From the NCBI GenBank assembly GCA_035610365.1, contig CM069432.1:114037529-114101528 (forward strand): a stretch of 64,000 nucleotides of DNA. The letters are read 5' to 3'. The position numbers and the translations under genes were made by a program. The notes beneath the pieces were generated by a model. That model was not told the origin of the DNA. It searched no databases and saw only the letters and a program-made list of their open reading frames with translations. Of this stretch, positions 30,801-43,002 are shown one piece after another. This DNA comes from Aquatica leii. Its lineage: Eukaryota; Arthropoda; Insecta; Coleoptera; Lampyridae. Numbering within the stretch: the stretch's first letter is position 1; every line of letters begins with the position of its first letter.

Positions 30801-33800
30801 ACTTTTAAGTTGAAAATCGGTATTAATAAACTAAAAATTGAAAATTTGATTAGGTGGACCTCAAAAACGTTAGTCCATTTCAAAGACAAACACGTCAACA
30901 AAAAATTTTAATAGTTTAAAAATAATCAGATATTTGTATATTATACAAAAACAAGTAGTAATTAAGACTTGTTAATTACGAATATGCACAACAACAAAAG
31001 GATATGTTAGGAAAAATGTTCCGCCGAATATTTGTAAGACGAATAATAGCAACATTTTGGCATAAACTCTTTACAGCGCCACAGCTCACGAGACCCTAAA
31101 AGACTTCTACTTTATGATGACTTAATATATGTTAATTTTGTTCAAGTTTTTCAAGGATTTTATTTGTATTGTTACTGAAATATGTTACCTAATACGACAT
31201 ATTCTTTTGTTAGTTCAGTTTACTTGCCGCAATCTGTTATTATTGCTTATTATTATTTATATTTACTCCAGTATAATCGTTTGATAAGAACACCATTGTA
31301 ATTGCAGAATGCAGTGTTTGATTTCTCATTAATGCTCTCGACCCGTGCGGTTGGTTCGGCTCCGGCTTATGTGCGCGTATTTTTATAAAGTTTGCATATA
31401 AAGTTTTAATCAAATTTATACATTTCTTGGAGTTGTTATTACACAGTTGTATGTCCTATAAGAAACGAATTGATTATCTGTAGTTACTGTTTTATCTTAA
31501 GGAGAGCAGTTCTTCAGTAGGTTTTGTACCAATCTCGCTTATAGGAGTCACTTCTATTATGCTGTGGCTTATTAATCTAGCGATTTATATGTTCTTGCTC
31601 GATTGACTTTTGCATCGTTTAATATATGGTTGATGATTGAATGTTTTTTTATTTTTTAGGTATGCACAAACGAAGAGTTGCATATTTTAGCAACCAATTC
31701 CAAATTATCGGATAAGTTGCATAATCACCTTTTTGAACAGAAGACATCAAAGGAATGGAAAAAAGCGATAGAAACTAGAGACCGGTTAATAAAAGCAGAT
31801 AAATCGTCTGAAGATAAACGAAAAATCTATGACGATCAATCTGAATATTATAAAGTAGATCGTTGGAATAATCGCCAAATGGAAATTCCAAAACTGCACA
31901 AATCTATGAAGGACATGAAACTTGCTCTTGATTTTGCTACACAAAAAGTAATAAGTAGTGAAGTAGAACACAATAAACAAAAAGAAAGTTTAATGTCAGC
32001 TGTAAATAGTCATCTTGATGCTACTGAGAGAAGATTTGCAGAATCTGAGCGCGTAAGTTTTTCAGTAGTAACAAAGCAATAATGCGTTTATTTTCCGTTA
32101 ATCGTAGGTGCGATTATGGGATGAAATAGTATCCAAAGTGTATTGTGATAAAAAGCAACCGTATACTGCAACTCCTTTTAGCAAGGTTAAAGTGGCAAAT
32201 GATGCCTTTTTAGAGGAGATAGATAGAGGCATGTGTATAAGTATGCATCAACCTTGGGCTAGTCTTCTAGTTGCCGGAATCAAAGTGTAAGTGACAGGCA
32301 AGTTTTAATAAAAGTACAGGTCTTTTAATGAAAACCAACTCTCTAGGAACTATGCTTTTAAAACAAGTTAGTCGTGATTTTGAGAAGAGTCAATTTTGAT
32401 TCTTTCGTGTGTTTGACATCAGTTTCTTTAAAAATTTAAAATAGACTGGAAGTATGTATTTTTTTCAAAATCAGTCGAGTTGTTGCTATTTAGTATAGTA
32501 TATGTGCAATATGTTTCTAAAGTTAGGGACACGGTATCAAATCAAAACTATCGGTAGTTCAAGGTACTGATACTTTTATTTTGATATACCTAGAATTGAA
32601 ATTTTATACATATTTGTTATTGGCATTTTTGATACAGCAAAGGTTTTATTTATTTATTTTTTTTTAATTCAAGAGGTTGTACGTCTAGCGCCCCTGCACT
32701 TCGGTCTTCTTGGCCCTTTTGTGCACCTCTGATTTGTTACTCTCTCATCAGTTATGTTTCGTCAATAAAGTCCAGAAGTTTATTTCAAGGGGCTTTTTTC
32801 AACTCATCATCGGTTAGCTTTGGTTTTCCGAGAATCGTTGTGCGTTGCATTTGATACGCTTCGCATTTGCACAACATGCTGCCGAGTCTCGTCGTCTTCC
32901 AAGCATCCGCGGCATAAAGGGTTACTTTGCAGTCACATTTTATGCATATGTTTAAGGCCACAGTGCCCTGTAATTAGTCCCGTGAGTTTTCTTAATTTTT
33001 GTCGACTCATGCTTGATAGTGCAGTTTGAGTGTTTAATTGTGGCTCTGTAAGGAAGAGTTTTGTGTGCCTCATCCCTGAAGAGTTTTTCCATAGTTTTTT
33101 ATGCTCCGCTGCAAGTTTACTGCGAATTATTTCTTTTCCGGTCACGTATGCGATTCCGAAAACGGGTTCAGGTCCGATATATGTCCCTGTTGTGCCCTTT
33201 TTTGCTAGTGCGTCCGCCATTAGGTTACCCTTTACATTCTGGTCTTTTGGTATCCAGATGAGCTGCACCGGTTGGCGATTTACCAATATTTCCAGACTGC
33301 TTATGCATGCCATAATCAGTTTGGGTTTTATTACTGGTGATCGTAGCGCTAGTAGTGTTGCTTGGGTGTCAAAGATGATCGATATCGGCCCAAGATTTCG
33401 AGTCTATAATGTTCCTGACACACTAGTCAATAACAGCAACTTTAGCTTAAAAAGCGGATGCATATTTACCCAAAGTCAGCGAAAATTGCTTCCCATGGTG
33501 CTTGCCTCCATATACTCCTGCTCTGGTACCATTGCGATTTTTGGCTTCTTCTGTGTACCAGATAGTTCCTTTAACCGCGCCCGGCTAATTGTTTTTTGTC
33601 CACTCGTCTCGTGACGGTATTTATCACTTTAAATTTCTTTAAAATGTGATAATTTTTTGGGAAGTCGGATCTGATAGTTAAAATTGTTTTTTCACGCAGC
33701 ACGTTATATATACATACCCGGTTTGTTTTTTCTGGTAATCGACGCGTGTTCATTAATCTGCAGCCTGTATGCTGCTTGTCTTGCTTATATCATTACAACG

Positions 33801-36800
33801 AGGTGTAATGGTGGAAGGAGGGAAAGTAGTGCTTCCATGGCTGCTGTGGGCGTGGTTTTTATCGCTCCTGTTATCAGTAGACATGCCATTCTCTGTACTT
33901 TGCTTAGCTTTGCAGCTGTGCTTTTCAGGTTGGTTCTCTCACCCCATACAAACCCGTCGTATGTGATGATGGGTCTTGTTACCACAGTATATAACCATTT
34001 GCTCATTGTGGGTTTCAATCTTCATGTGTGCCCGACCATCCGTTTGGTTGTATTGAGAACCCTGATGGCCTTCGTTGTGACTTTTTCTAGATGAGCATTG
34101 AAAATCAGTCTAGTATCAAGAGTAAGGTAGTTTATGTCATCCGTTTTCCGTCGTTTGGTAAACGGAACAATTGCCGTCTTAGTTGGGTTCACTGATAGTC
34201 CCTTTTTTGCACAATTTTTCGACGGTGTTTAGTGCACTTTGCATTATGTTCGATAAAGTTGCCCCAAACTTCCCGTTTGTGATAATGGTGAGATCGTCGG
34301 CGTAACCTAGAGCAAATACCCCGCCGTCTTCTAGTTCCTGTAGTAGGCCGTCCATGACAAGGCACCACAGTATGGGTGATAGAGGTTTTATTTACTTCAA
34401 AATGTATGGGGGGTTTAAATTTGTAAACTAGTGTAATATAATAGTGGACTGTAACTAGGTTGGAATGAAAATTCTGTAAGAGTGGAAAATTCAGAGCGCG
34501 AGTTTGAGGAACGACGAGTATCAAATTTTCATTTCAACCGAATAACAGACCTTACTTCTTCACGACCAGAAGCCATAAACGCAATGCAATAAAATCAAAC
34601 TTGAAGTTTGAGGTACTTATATTGACACTTAAATGAAAACGACATTTTTATTACATTTATATTTATCATGTTTGTGCAATTATTGAAATTAAAAACTGGT
34701 GCATTAATTTTTTTTTATAGGTTTATTCAGATATAAATCACATAAGACGAGGGAATTTCTATGTCTTGACATATAAATGTCAATAGATGGCGTGCTAGTT
34801 TAGTAACATTGTAACATAAATTAAAATATGGATTCGGCTGTATTCGGTTTTGATCCGTTAAAAATGTTATCTAAACGAGACGACGCCAACTTGGCTAGCG
34901 ATAATATTCATATTTATAAAATGCTTTCATATATATTTCGTTGTTTCAGTTGAATAGGTTTTTATACTTCTATACAGAGTTGAGCAAAATTTGATTAAAC
35001 AGTAGTAACTAACAAATTGAATAATTGATTCATGGTTGTAACTAAATTTTAATCATACTTTTGTATGTCAATCATGTTTTATTTTACCAACAATGAATTT
35101 ACAAATGTTTTTATCTGTTTCGTATTTACTCAAAGTACTGTTATGTACTATAGACAATTATTATTTTTGGTTTTAGCAAAGGTTTTAGTTAGTAAGTTAA
35201 AACCTTAAAATTAATGATGGTAACTGGTCAATGACTATGGATAATAACAATTTAGTCAACTCTGATGGTCGTCAAAACCTACATTTGTTCAATTTGTGAA
35301 TGCAATTGCTGACTATTGTATACGTTTCTTTTCAATGTGATAGAAAAAGTAATAAACGTTTGTCAGTATCCTGACAAAATATAACAAGTTTAAACACATC
35401 AAATGTACAGTGTGTCCAGTATAAAATGATGTTTGTGAGGATATTGGACACCGTTAGAGATACAAAGTCGGTTAAATGAAAGAAAAGTTACGCATTTGCT
35501 TGTAAAAAAAATCTAGATTTATTTTATTTAAAATCGATACCGTTTCGTAGATACAAGTTAAAAAGCAAAAATGTACATTTTCAAAAAACCACAATATTAT
35601 TTCTTTACTATGGAAGTTAAGATAATGAAATTTTTAAGATAGAGGTAAGAGAATATGATGATTTTAAAAATAGTACCACATTTTTGCTGTTCATTTTTCG
35701 GCAGACAAATGCGGAATTTTTTTTCCATTTAACCGACTTTGTATCTCCAACGGTTTCCAATATCCACGTGTATATCATTTTATGCTGGACACACTGTATA
35801 TTTGATGTGTTTAAACTTGTTATATTTTGTCAGGATACAAACGTTTATTACTTTTTCTATAAGTCATTTTTTGTTTACAATTTATTTTATTTTCATCGCA
35901 TTTAATGTCCTAATAACATCATTATTTTGCTCCAATAAATAACAATCGTTATGCAATTATGTAAATAAAACAACAGTTTTGTTAACGCCAGGATCCTTTT
36001 TTCAAACACCATCTCATGCTTATCAATATAACAAGAAACTTCATTTAAAAGCATTTTATGCAAGACTGTGTATAAAAATAACCGTAAAACTTTAAGGTTA
36101 AGTTAGTTTTACATGTTTAGGTATTTACATAATAATAATTTCGTCTTGCACGTCGACAGAGTTAATTTACTAAATTGAGAATTTCATTTCTGCAAATAAA
36201 TACTTTATTCGTTGTCTAATTCTGCCTGTAATTTAAATGTACAAATAAGCGACATCTATTTCAAATACGTTGAACTGTCTACTGCTACTGTAAGACGCAA
36301 ATTATTGGCGCGCAATTGAAGTTAGCATTGTTCTTATGGAGAAAACTTTTGTCAAGTGTTGTTGCTAAACAACACTGTTAATCTATAGAATTAATGTATA
36401 TTCTTGAAGGGTACCTATTGATACGTGACATGATGTATATTAATATGCATCTGATTTCTCCTTTATTTCTGTAAAAAATGACATAAGTATCCAAATAATA
36501 GGTCATATGCCTAAGATAATTGTTTAAAGTTGGCGATAAAATTGTATTCAAAAATTATATCATGACACCCTATAAACACCTTCGTCTTTACGTTACTAAA
36601 AAAATCAGACAACAATATTGAGGCATATTGCTACAGTACTTGACATTCTGAGACCCTGCGCTCAAACTTGAAATTCCCCAACCATAAACACATCAAAATT
36701 AAGACATCGTACTTATTTGACGCTGTTACGATAGTTTAAATTGATTAATTTTATCTAATAGGACATAAGTCAGAAACAGAATCTCTTAGATTTGGAATGA

Positions 36801-39800
36801 CGTACTTGCTGTATGTAGCGTTGTGTACATCACTTTGTGCCGTTTTCGAGAAGATTGGGTTGCATTCAATTTTTCCAGATTCATTGCCATAGTGCCGGTT
36901 TTTACCTGAAAGTAATTGATAGGACATTTGAGCTGTTGTTTACCACACGGCAGTAAATGATTTCTTTTAACTTTCTACACTTGAAAATACCTTTTTTTGT
37001 ATTAATTTAGCACTGGAATTCCACATATGTTTTCTATGTTATTGATTGTTATGGCCGATTCACCAATAAAGTTTATTGTATGAGCAAAACTATGTAAATT
37101 GTTTTTTTTTTGTTCAAATAGTGTTCTAACTTTCAGGCATATTGTCACCGTTATTTTTAGAAACTAATGTTTATTAATTGAGATTTTTTGTAACTTTCCA
37201 CAAAGGTGCAATATGAGACAATTTTATTGTGGTTCAAATAATGCACTGGTCCATATGTGACAAGTAGTAGTACATAAGATGCACTGCCAAATGTTGTCAA
37301 TTTTTAAATACGTAACAATGTGTCTAGAATTACTACTATTAGAATATTTAAGGGTCTCTTGATCACACAAATAAATAAAGTAAACATCTTGTCTTACAAA
37401 ACAAAACAGAACTAACTATACACACAATTATAGAATAGTGAACATATAAACATGAACAGTGTAGCCAATATGACGTTTTTGTTTTACATGGAGCTGATTG
37501 CAGAAACGTGGATCATGCAAGACATGTAGTGATCTGCGATCAAATTTAGTTCAATGCTAAATTATACTATGACCGCATAAACGTTTTTTGAGATAGGATT
37601 AAGTAGTCTGGTGTTAATTGTTTTTTTTTGTGAACCAGCCATATTTCATATGGTAAACTGTAAAACTAGCAAAAGTTTTGATTTTTGTAAAACTCCAGAT
37701 GGGGTGAGTTCTCTCTTTGTTTTTGTACTTTTAGGTACTTGTTAAATCAGAAAATAATCGAATTCAGTTATCGGTTTTTCAGATTTATTAGAAAAATAGT
37801 GATGCGCTGACGAAGTGGAATTCACACCACGTAGTATTACGTGCGATATACATATCTATCGGATGCTGTTTCGTCAAGTTCTTCAGATGTTTGTTGTAGT
37901 GATTTCTTGATATGATGTCTAACTACCAGATTACTTCACTTGGCATTTTCTGTGTAAGGTAGTAACCATAATTGTTTCATAGAACGTTTAATTACCACGC
38001 TAATTATCTAATAATTGCTCTGAAAAGCAGTAATTGTTTTATTAGGGTTATACCATTGGTTATACATATTTGTAGGGCTGTGTCGATGTGATTAGAAATC
38101 GTTTTAATTATTTTACAAAAGCATATTGCATTACTTCTACTTCTATATATACTGACTTCCAGAAAAACACTTAGAAGTTGTTGAACGCTTTTATTGAAAT
38201 TTTCAGGAAACGTCTATTTTTATGAAACAAAGTGATTAAAATTTAAAAACAAAAGCTTAAAAAGTTTTTTCAATAATGAGTTGCTCCGCCACGATTTGTA
38301 ATGCACTCATTTAGACGTCTTAGCATGCTATCAATCAAGTGATCTATAGCTGCTTGTGGTATATCGTCCCAAGTTTCTTGAATCCGTAGCTGGAGATCGT
38401 GTAAGTTATCTGGAGGGTGTGGTAAATTACCCAGTCGCCTACCAATCATATATCCCATACATGTTCAACGGGCGACAAGTCAGGCCACCGAGCAGGCCAT
38501 GGGAGGACGGCAATGTTAGCTTCTTCCAAAAACTGTGTTGTAGCTCTTGCCGTATGAGGGCGCTAAAAAATGGGATTTTGCAGCCCCTGAAGATATGGAA
38601 GCCCAACTGGTTGTAGCACATTAGCAATGTAACCAGCTGCGTTTAGGTTGCCATCAATAAAGACCAAGGGTGATCTGCTACCATACATATTGCACCTCAT
38701 ATCATAACTCCTTGAGTGAGGGCTGTGTTGCATTCCACAAAAAATGTTAGATTTTTACATTCTCTACTAATCCGTCTGACCCTCCTACGACCATCGTGGG
38801 TCCACAAGCAAAATCGGGACTCGTCACTCAATGCCATTCTTGCGCCCAATTAGCCCTTTGGTTGGTCCACTCTAGTCTGCGTAGACGGTGAAGTGGTGTA
38901 AGGGGAAGGCATAAAAATAGACGATATGAACGCAACCCATAAGATCTTATCCGGCGATAAACAGATGACCTTGACATTCTGAATCTTATAACTCTCATCC
39001 AATCATTTGCAATTGATCGAGTTGTTGAAAATCTGTCTTTTGTGGCCACAACTGTTAAGCGACGTTCTTCGCGATCTGTAGTCCTCCGAGGACGTCCAGA
39101 TCCACAGCGACGATGTTGAAACCCTTCCACAGACCATTTGGACCAACATCTTAATACCGATGAAACATTTCGGTTTACACGACGAGCAATTTCTCTTAGC
39201 GAAAGTCCGGCCTCTCTCATAACAATAATACGGCCACGTTCAAAATCACTTAATTGGACAAAATGTTGATGTTGATCTACTCTCGGCATTGTTATCAAGT
39301 TCAAAATGAAATTGTGAACAAACAACAACAATTTGCAAACTTGAGAATTACTAAATGGTCTACTACTTCAAATTTATTGTTACTATGGAAACAACAGGAA
39401 AAAAAAACAAAAACTACTGGCTAGATTTTATTCAAATTTTAATCATCACTCTGTTTCATGAAGATAGACGTTTCATAAAAATTTCAGTAAAATCGTTCAA
39501 ACAATTCTAGGTGTTGCAATTTTTCTGGAAGTCGGTATATTTTATACTTATTCCTGAATTGTCAGTGTAGTCTGTGCAGAGGTGTGCTTCAATTGCTTTG
39601 AATGATGACTAATCAAGTTTCATCTCAAACCCGAAGGATTGTTAGTTTGAACTCATCATGATTCCGGTTAATAAATATAGCTCTAGGCCTTTATGTAACA
39701 TTGACGAAAATATTCTAATTTGTATTATTTTTATTATTTATAGATGAGTTATTCGATAACTATTTTTATTCTGATTTGGATTCGGGGAAGCTAGATGAAT

Positions 39801-42243
39801 CTTTAGAAACTGAAGAAAACGAAATTTTAAAATACGATGACTAGATTGCAGTTGAGTTTGTAGATGAGGACAAGATCATCTCAAACGACGTTCAAAATAT
39901 GTTTCATTGCTAAAGATGACTCAATTTGGCTGAAGTAGCCTTTCAAACGGAAAGCACAGTGAACGAAAAATATAATTACGGTTTGTTTTGGTGTTGCTCC
40001 CCAAGTCCAGCAGTACGGAAAAATTGTTCAAGTTATTTTCTTCTGCTAACATGGTAAATAAAATAGTAAGCTTCACAAATCAACGAGGGGCTTACGAAAA
40101 TAAAAATCGTATTGACGGAGTAGATTATATGATTTGGAAGGATGTTGATGAAACTAAAATATGCCTTTATTGGTTTGTTGGTATTTGCTGAAGTACTAAA
40201 GGTTAATCGTGAACTCATTCGTATACTGTGACAGGATGACCCCTGTTTCCTTTGTTCAATTTTTTCGGCTGTAATACCCCGAGGCAAATTTTTACAAATT
40301 TTCAGTTGGATAAGATTTGACGATAAAGACACATGACTAACGAGAAGATCTGATGGTATTTTTTCGGAAGAGAAACACAAGAAACCGGAGATCATATCTC
40401 ACTATAATACTGATAAGGATGCGGTTGATACATTGAATAAGATGGTAGCAGAATACAACTATAACAGGCAATAAAAATATGGCAAGCTGTCCTCTTTATG
40501 AATTTTATCGACATTGCTGCGGTGAACGCTCCTGTTTTATGGAAACATCTGCACTCAGATTGGAAATCAAAGTACCACCACAAAAGACGATTGTTCCTGG
40601 AATTGGGGAGATAACCTCATATAAAAAGAAGGAGGATTAGCAATGCTGCTACACGTTCTATGTTAAGTAGCAAGGCAGTTCAAGGTTAGCAGCTCAACGC
40701 AAATCAAGAGGAGGAGAAGGAACCAGTAGTGCAATCAAAATGTACTTTATGTAAAAAAATGTATGTCCAGAACACAGTAAAACAAGGAAAACATGTAAAT
40801 GTGAAAATTAAGAAAAAAGTTGAGGTGAGCATTCACTCAGCGCGGTACCAGGAGTTTTGGAAATCAGCCGGAGTCGGCAAGGTTAAAAATTTTTGGTGCC
40901 ACTGGGATTTGAACCGCTAATATTTATAAAGTATGCTTTCGGCTATACTACTGTGGTACTCTATTTTCAATCGAGTAAACACATATTTAAAATGCCCATT
41001 TCTGTTATGTAAATATTGTATTTTTTATTCAATATTTTGGATATAATAAAATAAATTAATAATTAAAATAAGAATTAACTGATTTTTTAATAAAATATAC
41101 ACAAACGTATGTTTTAATTTATCAAAACGTTGGTTTTATATGTAGTACTGGACTTTGTCATTTAACTCGGGGGATTAAAGCGTTTATGCGATCGAAATGT
41201 GGTTTGATCCTCTCTAGTACGGGTTTACAATTTAATTTCGTATTAAAATTTAGTATTGAACTAAACCATGTTTATGCAATTGAATTTGGCATTTTGATAC
41301 TATAGTAAGCTATTAGTATCGAACTAGACTATACATTCAATCCACGTTTCTGCAATCTGCGCATAGAGGAACACCTTTGCATTTACACTAGAGACTTATG
41401 TAGGATGCTGTCAGTTCACTGTCAAAGCGTCCTACAGAAACCATTTTTTCAAAACTAAATTTTAGTAATAAGGTAAATCAGTGGATTATCAAGCCTCTCT
41501 CATACAATTGGATTCGACAGTAACTCTTTGACATAACAACGACGTAACTGACAGTACGCCAGTTATTAATAAATTTCATATAGAACAAAAAAAGTCATAT
41601 CTACAGCGCAATTTGACAGCATTCTGGACAGGCTTATTTCCATACAAAATTACTTGATACCAAAAGGTATTGATACTTTTTCTGTGTCTCTATGCAATGG
41701 ACGAAACGTCGAAATATGTTTTTTTTTCTAACAACATATACTTGTTTTTTATAGTCATGAAGGTAGAACTTGGTATACAGATCATCGTGGTCGTCTTTGG
41801 ATACATGCAGCATCGAAACATCCTGAAAATGAGCAATTACTAGAAGTTGAACAAATGTATCGTGACATTTATAATAGTAATCTTATTTTAGCTTTAGACT
41901 GATAAGTCGTATTGTATATGATGGTTTTTAGACCCAAGTTTGGAATTTCCTAAAAACTACCCAACTAGTTGTTTACTAGGATGCGTATTTGTTGAAGATT
42001 GTTTAAGTCAAGAACAGTATCGTGGATTGTACGCCACTGGTGAGAGTGATAGTCCATATGTACTTATTTGTTCAAAACCTATGATACTTCCAATATTCCA
42101 TTCGATGCAAGGTCAGCATAAAATATGTAAGTCTTGTATTTGTGATTTATCGTTGTTTTCAATTGTTATCATCCACAGTTCCACTGAGTAAAGAAATGCA
42201 TAATATAGCGAGAGACTCTCTTATGTCGTCTAAGTGGATTTAA
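27897..42243 (+). CDS. TRIP4: Activating signal cointegrator 1 (ASC-1, TRIP4)
   Basis: Eight coding exons: 27897-27964, 28023-28408, 28459-28577, 31660-32052, 32108-32286, 41755-41876, 41932-42126 and 42179-42243. All have GT-AG borders, phases match, and the sum is 1527 bases, 508 residues. The N-terminus (DEIIQYIKDIKVVEDFDEFI) matches ASC-1. A Lys/Asn/Gln-rich linker follows, then a C2HC5 zinc finger in exon 3 (CNCEARTHSLINNCLKCGRI, CEQ, CFFCDTL), a charged helical region in exon 4, and an ASCH domain from about residue 362 (MHQPWASLLVAGIK, HRGRLWIHAASKHP). ASC-1 works with ASCC proteins in ribosome-collision rescue, alkylation-damage response and transcription. Small introns are 51-58 bases; introns 3 and 5 are 3.1 and 9.5 kb and full of transposons. 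The human protein is somewhat longer. Confidence 0.95.
28610..29400 (-). pseudogene. Mariner-like transposase relic in TRIP4 intron 3
   Basis: The minus strand reads an N-terminal helix-turn-helix segment, FERTGSVSDLLRSGR, then ASCII-like decay, then fragments of a DDE_3 core: FFEEIQNAKTV-like wording, VNGEEYLQRLRDYVIP and MQDKSPPHIYRPVKKFL, where the last holds the QD-x-PPH catalytic Asp. Several frameshifts and stops interrupt it, and the region after that Asp is cut off near 28610. This is the common insect transposase family with an N-terminal DUF4817-like domain. No terminal repeats were found. Confidence 0.7.
29565..29692. repeat. 128-base hairpin with CG-rich tip
   Basis: The left arm TCAAGGTTGAGAAGTGCATC...ATTATAACCT is answered by AGGTTATAATGAACTTCTCAACC on the right. 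The tip GAGACGCGAAGCGTCGAG is itself a palindrome. It abuts the element at 29693. Confidence 0.8.
29693..30491. mobile_element. Non-autonomous element of about 800 bases in TRIP4 intron 3
   Basis: Inverted 15-base ends, ATTTTTTCCACTACT at 29693 and AGTAGTGGAAAAAAT at 30477-30491, bound it. Near the right end (about 30260-30400) is a second large hairpin, with arms ending in TTCCTGTSTAAATTGRACGC and a CCCTC-rich tip. No coding sequence is seen. No target duplication is evident, so the ends could also be part of a larger element including the 29565 hairpin. Confidence 0.5.
30492..31650. other. Remainder of TRIP4 intron 3, nothing recognised
   Basis: AT-rich sequence without coding similarity. 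It ends in a pyrimidine tract and the acceptor TTTTTTAG before exon 4. Confidence 0.6.
32653..34382 (-). mobile_element. 5'-truncated LINE (RT plus RNase H) antisense in TRIP4 intron 5
   Basis: A 12-base target duplication, AGGTTTTATTTA, stands at 32641-32652 and 34383-34394. A short T run at the left is the A-tail of the minus-strand element. Reading the minus strand: an RT palm piece with ALGYADDLTIITNGKFG near 34290, the post-RT segment MSKWLYTVVTRPIITYDGFVW with KLSKVQRMACLLITGA near 33800-34018, then an RNase H domain (GAGVYGG, then LIWIPKDQNVKGNLMADALA) to about 33000. Frameshifts and stops break it. RT followed by RNase H and this wording fit the I/R1/LOA group of LINEs. The 5' two thirds are missing, as is usual after target-primed insertion. 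Confidence 0.85.
34395..35340. other. TRIP4 intron 5, nothing recognised
   Basis: AT-rich intron sequence between the LINE and the foldback. No coding similarity seen. Confidence 0.55.
35341..35859. mobile_element. Foldback element, 519 bases with arms of about 165 bases
   Basis: The left edge TAGAAAAAGTAATAAACG is answered by the right edge ending TTTATTACTTTTTCTA. The match continues through GACAAAATATAACAAGTTTA, CAGTGTGTCCAGYATAAAAT and ATACAAAGTCGGTTAAATG. The arms agree at about 85 percent and leave a loop of about 170 bases. No gene is inside. It belongs to the long-inverted-repeat MITE type. Confidence 0.85.
35860..38147. other. TRIP4 intron 5, nothing recognised
   Basis: 2.3 kb of AT-rich intron with no readable protein or clear repeat. 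Confidence 0.5.
38150..39537. mobile_element. Tc1-like transposon (1388 bases) in TRIP4 intron 5
   Basis: Ends TACTGACTTCCAGAAAAA and the complement of TACCGACTTCCAGAAAAA are flanked by ta on both sides, the Tc1/mariner target. Subterminal sequences also pair (AAACGTCTATYTTYATGAAAC). A decayed transposase fills the interior on the minus strand. The length suits an intact Tc1 element. Confidence 0.88.
38273..39289 (-). pseudogene. Decayed Tc1-like transposase
   Basis: From MPRVDQHQHFVQLSDFERGR the frame shows the paired-like helix-turn-helix domain (LSLREIARRVNRNVSSVLRC), a GRPRRTTDREERR basic motif and the start of the catalytic domain to about 38830. Beyond that, LSDESRFCLW holds the first catalytic Asp; stops and a frameshift follow. 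The end resumes with WPDLSPVEHVWDMIGRRLGN, which holds the catalytic Glu, and finishes at 38273. It cannot be active. Confidence 0.85.
39740..40830 (+). pseudogene. piggyBac-type transposase relic in TRIP4 intron 5
   Basis: Pieces in order on the plus strand: an acidic N-terminal stretch (DELFDNYFYSDLDSGKLDES-like wording at 39745), MVNKIVSFTNQRGAYENKN near 40050, DAVDTLNKMVAEYNYNRQ near 40420, VLFMNFIDIAAVNAPVLWKH near 40490, a KRRLFLELG segment, and a C-terminal Cys motif CTLCKKM near 40741. The order matches piggyBac transposases (N-terminal acidic region, DDE core, VDxxDQM-xxY-S, C-terminal Cys-rich domain). Most of the core is deleted and several stops occur. No TTAA-flanked ends were found. 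Confidence 0.65.
40800..40965 (-). mobile_element. Possible tRNA-derived SINE
   Basis: On the minus strand GCGGTTCAAATCCCAGTGG matches the B box of the RNA polymerase III promoter, and TAGTATAGCCGAAAGC upstream is an acceptable A box at the right distance. The acceptor stem pairs poorly, so it is not a working tRNA. The sequence continues for about 80 bases into an unrelated tail. One copy only is visible here, so family membership cannot be tested in this window. Confidence 0.45.
40966..41750. other. End of TRIP4 intron 5, nothing recognised
   Basis: AT-rich sequence up to the acceptor CTTGTTTTTTATAG before exon 6. Confidence 0.55.
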
Positions 42244-42245
42244 TG

Positions 42246-42251
42246 AATAAA
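42246..42251 (+). terminator. Polyadenylation signal of TRIP4
   Basis: AATAAA begins three bases after the stop codon. Such closeness implies a very short 3' untranslated region unless a later signal is used. Confidence 0.55.
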
Positions 42252-43002
42252 TTTAATCTTTTAACCGTTTAGTGTTTTCTTTATTTGATTACAGTAATCA
42301 AAGCTTGTAACTATTAACTATTCCTACAAATTAATATTTTGGTTTGTTATTTGTACTAGAAAAGTTCTAAAATCTTAGGCTGTAAATACTTACCTTTTAA
42401 ATTTCGGGTAGAAATTAAGTATCATATAAATTCGATTTACTTGGGATTTTGATAATCAACAAGTAGTCCAATAAAAGTGATGGGTTATTGTACTAAACAA
42501 TGTCTCTTCCATTACAAAATATTAGTTGATGAAAACTATCTAAGAATGCTCAAAATGTGACTAATAACTAATAATTATTACTGTTTAACCACAACTAAAT
42601 AAATTACATTCATTTAGATCGCAATTTTAGTTATGCTTAGTGGTATTCTACAAGTAATTACCGTAGAAACAGTTTCTATACAGCTCAAGTAATTTTTAAA
42701 ATATAGCTTAAAATCAACCGAATTTGTAATAAAATTATACAATCTATTAAAAGTTTTTATTGTTGCATTTAAGATATAAATAAATTAATTTCTTACATTT
42801 ATTATGTTAAAACATATACATACATAAAATAACTTAGTTTAAACACTTTAATTATAATTTTTTTAAAGAAAAATTTAATCTACAATGTACAAGTGTTTTT
42901 TTTTATTTTTAAATTTACTGTAATAAATAATTGGACCACATTGTTCCTATGATAATAGTTTTTGTAATTTAATAATTAAAACATATCACACAGTTTTTTA
43001 CA
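42252..43002. other. Intergenic region between two convergent genes
   Basis: Holds the 3' untranslated regions of TRIP4 and of the minus-strand gene. Complementary polyadenylation signals for the latter (TTTATT on the plus strand) occur at 42902-42907 and near 42756. Confidence 0.5.

Noticed and set aside
32820-33614. Plus-strand frames of up to 194 residues
   Set aside because: They are antisense shadows of the LINE RT and RNase H regions.
40885-40965. A tRNA gene on the minus strand
   Set aside because: The B box is good but the acceptor stem does not pair, so a tRNA-derived SINE or tRNA relic fits better.
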